64,000 nucleotides of DNA. It comes from AP-15 sp963700195 (GTDB taxonomy: Bacteria; Pseudomonadota; Alphaproteobacteria; ATCC43930; CGMCC-115725). The stretch covers positions 248,001-312,000 of the forward strand of contig CAVOWQ010000031.1 in NCBI GenBank assembly GCA_963700195.1, read 5' to 3'. Each line of letters begins with the position of its first letter. The stretch's first letter is position 1. The notes beneath the pieces are model-generated. The model was given only the letters and a program-made list of their open reading frames with translations. It was not told the DNA's origin and did not search any database. Positions 60,831-64,000 of the stretch are shown piece by piece. A program made the translations under genes and the position numbers.

Positions 60831-62990
60831 ATGACGCACTTGCCGCAGATCAGCCGCCGCTTTTTTTTGACGACCGCAGCCGCCGCCGGCGGTGGGCTCG
60901 CGCTCGGTTTTCACCTCCCCACCGGTATCGGATCCGCCGCGGCCGCGGCGGATCCCGTCGAGGTCAATGCCTGGGTGGTGATCCAGCCCGATGACGCGGT
61001 CATCATCCGCGTCGCCCGTTCCGAAATGGGACAGGGCATCACCACCGCACTGCCGATGCTGGTCGCCGAGGAGCTCCAATGCGATTGGAGCAAGGTGCGC
61101 TTCGAATTCCCCTCGCCCGAAGAGAACCTGCGGCGCAAGCGCGCCTGGGGCGACATGTCGACCGGCGGCAGCCGGTCGGTGCGGACCTCGCAGGAATATC
61201 TCCGCAAGGCAGGCGCGGGCGCGCGCGAAATGCTGATCGCCGCTGCGGCGGCGCAATGGGGTGTTCCGGCGGTCCAGTGTCAAGCGGCAAACGGCATCGT
61301 CACCCACAATCCGAGCGGTCGCACCCTGCGTTATGGCGAGGTCGCGGAGGCCGCTGCGAAACTGCCGCCCCCATCCGAGCTGAAGCTGAAGGACCCGAAG
61401 GCCTGGACCTTGCTCGGAACGCCGCAGAAGCGGCTCGACACGACGGACAAGGTGACCGGAAAGCCGCTTTACGGCATCGATGTTCGCGTGCCGAACATGG
61501 TTTATGCCGCGATCGCCCAGTGCCCGGTGTTCGGCGGCACGCCCAAATCCTTCGACGAGTCGAAAATCCGCGGGCTCAAAGGCGTGCGCAAGGTGGTGCG
61601 GCTGCCGAACGCTGTCGTTGTGGTTGCCGACAGCTGGTGGCAGGCAAAGACGGCAATCGATGCGCTGCCGGTGACCTGGGACGAGGGGCAGAACGGTACC
61701 GTGTCGAGCGCCAGCATCGCCGAGTTCTTGCGTGGCGGCCTCACCGCGCCGGAGGCGGCGGTCGTGCGCAAGGACGGCGACGTCGATGCGGCGCTGGCCA
61801 CGGCCACAACGCGGGTCGAGGCCGAGTATGGGGCGCCGTTTTTGAGCCATGCGACGATGGAGCCGCAGAACTGCACGGCCTCCGTCACCCCCGACAAGGT
61901 CGAGATCTGGGTGTCCACGCAAAGCGGCGAAGCGGCATTGGCCGCAGCGGCGGCTGCCGCCGAGGTGCCGCCGGAGAAGGTCGTTGTGCACAAGACGATG
62001 CTCGGCGGCGGCTTCGGCCGGCGCGGCGCGGTGCAGGACTATGTCCATCAGGCGGTGCTGGTCGCCAAGACGGTCGGACAGCCGGTCAAGCTCCTATGGA
62101 CGCGCGAGGAGGACATCCGCCACGACTTTTACCGTCCGACGGCAATGGCCAAGTTTATCGCCGGCCTCGACGCCTCGGGCTCGCCTGTCGCATGGCGGGT
62201 GCGGGTCACCGGCCCGTCGATCCTCGCCAATCTCTTCCCGCAGCGGCTGGCGGGCGGCGTCGATCAGTCCTTCGCCAACGGCTTCACCGAAGAGATGGCC
62301 TATGCCGTGCCGAACTACGAGGTCGGCTACGCAATGCGCACGACGCACGTGCCGGTCGGCTTCTGGCGCTCGGTCAACCATTCACAGAACGGCTTTTTCC
62401 GGGAATCTTTCATCGACGAGATGGCGCACGCCGCTGGGCAGGACCCCTACCAGTACCGCCGCAAATTGCTGAGCAAGGACCCGGTGCGGCTCGCCGTGCT
62501 CGACGCGGCGGCACAAAAGGCAGGTTGGGACAAGCCGGCAGCCCCGGGGATTTCCCGCGGGATCGCGATCGTCGAGGCTTACGGCAGCCTGTGCGCTCAG
62601 GTGGCCGAGGCATCGGTCGGCGGCAAGGGCGAGGTCCGCGTGCATCGCGTCGTCGCCGCGCTCGACACCGGCCACGTCGTCAATCCCGAAATCCTGCGGG
62701 CCCAGGCCGAAAGCGCGATCGTCTTTGGATTGACCGCGGCGCTCTACGGCGCGATCACGATCGAGAACGGCCGCGTCAAACAAGGCAATTTCGACGATTA
62801 CGAGATGGTGCGCCTTGCCGACATGCCGGTAGTCGAGACCGTGTTGGTGCCGAGCGGCGGGTTTTGGGGCGGCGGCGGCGAAATCGGCGTGCCGCCGCTG
62901 GCCCCGGCACTGTGCAATGCGATCTTCGCGGCGACCGGCAAGCGCATCCGCTCATTGCCGCTGAAGGACCAAGACCTGAAGCCGGCGTGA
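60831..62990 (+). CDS. iorB: Tat-exported molybdopterin-binding subunit (IorB-like)
   Basis: A 719-aa molybdenum hydroxylase of the isoquinoline 1-oxidoreductase beta/aldehyde dehydrogenase group. It has an N-terminal twin-arginine signal (ISRRFFLTTAAAAGGGLALG), then RVARSEMGQGITTALPMLVA, KRLDTTDKVTGKPLYGID, TMEPQNCTASVT, KTMLGGGFGRRGAVQDYVHQ, and GGGEIGVPPLAPALCNA with the catalytic Glu. ACGGAGGGA precedes the ATG at 60831. It is periplasmic and passes electrons to a cytochrome c, consistent with the downstream gene. The substrate is unknown. Confidence 0.92.
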   Translation: MTHLPQISRRFFLTTAAAAGGGLALGFHLPTGIGSAAAAADPVEVNAWVVIQPDDAVIIRVARSEMGQGITTALPMLVAEELQCDWSKVRFEFPSPEENLRRKRAWGDMSTGGSRSVRTSQEYLRKAGAGAREMLIAAAAAQWGVPAVQCQAANGIVTHNPSGRTLRYGEVAEAAAKLPPPSELKLKDPKAWTLLGTPQKRLDTTDKVTGKPLYGIDVRVPNMVYAAIAQCPVFGGTPKSFDESKIRGLKGVRKVVRLPNAVVVVADSWWQAKTAIDALPVTWDEGQNGTVSSASIAEFLRGGLTAPEAAVVRKDGDVDAALATATTRVEAEYGAPFLSHATMEPQNCTASVTPDKVEIWVSTQSGEAALAAAAAAAEVPPEKVVVHKTMLGGGFGRRGAVQDYVHQAVLVAKTVGQPVKLLWTREEDIRHDFYRPTAMAKFIAGLDASGSPVAWRVRVTGPSILANLFPQRLAGGVDQSFANGFTEEMAYAVPNYEVGYAMRTTHVPVGFWRSVNHSQNGFFRESFIDEMAHAAGQDPYQYRRKLLSKDPVRLAVLDAAAQKAGWDKPAAPGISRGIAIVEAYGSLCAQVAEASVGGKGEVRVHRVVAALDTGHVVNPEILRAQAESAIVFGLTAALYGAITIENGRVKQGNFDDYEMVRLADMPVVETVLVPSGGFWGGGGEIGVPPLAPALCNAIFAATGKRIRSLPLKDQDLKPA

Positions 62991-63001
62991 GCGGTCTTCC
63001 C

Positions 63002-63119
63002 CTCACCCACCAAACCCTTCGGGCTTGGTCCCCCCTCTCCCGCAGTGCGGGAGAGGAGCTTTGTAGCCCCTCTCCTGCACTGCGGGAGAGGGTGCCGAGC
63101 GCAGCGAGGCGGGTGAGGG
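63002..63119. repeat. REP-like compound palindrome between iorB and the cytochrome gene
   Basis: Outer arms CCCTCACCC (63002-63010) and GGGTGAGGG (63111-63119) are perfect reverse complements. Inside lie two hairpins of the CCCCTCTCCCGC/GCGGGAGAGG type. It resembles the element at 32435-32460. Its right arm contains the GTG used as the likely start codon of the cytochrome gene. Confidence 0.8.
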
Positions 63120-63400
63120 TAGTGCTGCTGGCACTCGGATTCACAACCAGCGCAGTGGCGGCCGAGCCGCCGCCGGGTGCAACCTCGTGCTCGGGCTGCC
63201 ACCCGCCGAGCGCCTCGGTCGAGACAAAGGTGCCGCCGCTCCGCGGCCGCGACCCGGCCGAGATCGTCGCAGCGATGCAGGCGTTTCGCTCCGGCGAGCG
63301 CCCGTCGACGGTGATGGGGCGGATCGCCAAGGGTTTTTCCGACGACGAAACACGGGCGATCGCCGCATGGCTGGCAGCACAGCGCGGAGGGCCGCAGTGA
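63113..63400 (+). CDS. Periplasmic cytochrome c (flavocytochrome c sulfide dehydrogenase-type subunit)
   Basis: A 95-aa single-haem cytochrome: short signal sequence (VRVVLLALGFTTSAVAAEPP), haem site CSGCH, and a C-terminal Met-ligand region (STVMGRIAKGFSDDETRAIA) with AAWLAAQRGG, as in FccA-like cytochromes. The start, GTG 63113, lies within the right arm of the REP-like element, and the signal n-region is very short. Its stop overlaps the next gene (GTGA), so it pairs with the flavoprotein. Confidence 0.8.
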   Translation: MRVVLLALGFTTSAVAAEPPPGATSCSGCHPPSASVETKVPPLRGRDPAEIVAAMQAFRSGERPSTVMGRIAKGFSDDETRAIAAWLAAQRGGPQ

Positions 63401-64000
63401 TCGGGGTCACACGGCGGGGGTTTTTGAGCGGCGGGACGGCGGCCGTCTGTGCCGCGCTGCTTCCCGCTCCCGCCTTGGCTCAAGCGAGGGCGCGCATTGT
63501 CGTCCTCGGCGGCGGGTTCGCCGGGGCGACCTGCGTGCGGGCGTTGCGTCGAGCCGATCCGCGGTTCGAGGTTACTCTTGTCGAGCCCAACCCGATCTTC
63601 ACGGCCTGCCCCTTCAGCAACGCCGTGATCGCCGGGCTGCGCGACATCGAGGCGCAACGGTTCGGATATGACGCGATTCGCAACGAAGGCATCGCCGTCG
63701 TGCCGCAGCAGGCGACGGCAGTCAACGCCGAGGCTCGGCGGGTAATGCTGCGCGACGGGTCGGCGCTCGACTACGACCGGCTGGTCTTAGCGCCGGGGAT
63801 CGCAATCCGCTGGGGCGCGTTGGCCGGTTATGACGAGGCTGCGGCCGCGGTGATGCCGCATGCCTGGCTGGCAGGCGACCAGACCCTTTTGCTGCGCCGT
63901 CAGCTCGAAGCGATGGCAGATGGCGGGACAGTCGTGATCTCGGCCCCGGCCAATCCGTTCCGCTGCCCGCCGGGACCTTATGAGCGGGCTAGCCTGATCG
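63397..64000 (+). CDS. FCSD-type FAD-dependent flavoprotein (partial, runs off window)
   Basis: The first 201 residues of a flavocytochrome c/sulfide-quinone-reductase-like protein. It has a Tat signal (TRRGFLSGGTAAVCAALLPA), the FAD motif ARIVVLGGGFAGATCVRALR, TACPFSNAVIAGL with the redox Cys seen in flavocytochrome c flavin subunits, and a second Cys in NPFRCPPGPYERA. It is coupled to the cytochrome gene by GTGA. It may oxidise sulfide or form an electron-transfer partner of the upstream molybdenum enzyme. Confidence 0.85.
   Translation, partial: MIGVTRRGFLSGGTAAVCAALLPAPALAQARARIVVLGGGFAGATCVRALRRADPRFEVTLVEPNPIFTACPFSNAVIAGLRDIEAQRFGYDAIRNEGIAVVPQQATAVNAEARRVMLRDGSALDYDRLVLAPGIAIRWGALAGYDEAAAAVMPHAWLAGDQTLLLRRQLEAMADGGTVVISAPANPFRCPPGPYERASLI

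Noticed and set aside
61079..63112. Long open frame through iorB in another plus-strand frame
   Set aside because: Translation is Arg/Gly/Ala-rich noise; only its last 95 codons (from 63113) encode a real protein, the cytochrome.

Overview
The window is GC-rich bacterial chromosome from an alphaproteobacterium. The evidence is the small SRP RNA beside dnaX-ybaB-recR, the glyA-nrdR-ribD order, a MucR/Ros regulator, a DUF1127 protein, a PrkA kinase, and many oxidoreductase and CoA-metabolism genes. I cannot name the genus. I see no tRNA, rRNA, CRISPR array, complete insertion sequence or prophage.

Layout. 1-1.56 kb: 5' part of prkA. 2.1-4.9 kb: a translationally coupled operon, OpgC-type membrane acyltransferase followed by two SGNH-fold exported proteins, the first apparently a dead pseudoenzyme. 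5.0-8.2 kb: scoA/scoB CoA transferase behind a frameshifted peptidoglycan-binding-domain gene. 8.3-10.8 kb: an APH-like kinase with a frameshifted C-terminus, a Crp/Fnr regulator and a lone receiver. 10.95-13.3 kb: a TPP riboswitch and thiO-thiS-thiG. 13.3-15.5 kb: a rhomboid protease and an orphan Rieske oxygenase. 15.8-20 kb: a 145-bp palindromic element, a broken 5' copy of a CoxL-like gene, a VapBC-type toxin-antitoxin pair and then the full CoxL-like gene. 20-25 kb: DUF3047 protein, MFS pseudogene, sulfatase, M28-like hydrolase and UBP zinc finger. 25.4-31.7 kb: a histidine kinase coupled to a broken di-haem peroxidase gene, DUF1127 protein, OmpR-type regulator and LysR regulator. 32.8-45.9 kb: acyl-CoA dehydrogenase, FixL-like hybrid kinase with a small coiled-coil partner, tandem radC paralogues, enoyl-CoA hydratase, and several metabolic and detoxification genes. 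45.9-46.8 kb: a cluster of gene remnants, including a dapD start. 46.8-53.6 kb: intact housekeeping genes (ribD, nrdR, glyA, mucR, recR, ybaB, dnaX, SRP RNA). 53.6-58.1 kb: a DevC-DevC-DevA-type exporter whose ATPase carries a cyclic-nucleotide-binding domain, with a decayed tolC beside it. 58.3-60.1 kb: a frameshifted SDR gene and a divergent LysR gene. 60.4-64 kb: an exported IorAB-type molybdenum hydroxylase followed by a cytochrome c and a flavocytochrome-c-type flavoprotein that runs off the window.

The most striking overall property is decay. At least nine accessory genes are split by indels although both halves are still readable, and several remnants lie between intact genes. The housekeeping block is clean. 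The best candidates for under-described systems are the OpgC/SGNH/pseudo-SGNH operon, the exporter with a fused CNB domain and paired permeases, and the toxin-antitoxin cassette between direct repeats of a CoxL-like gene.
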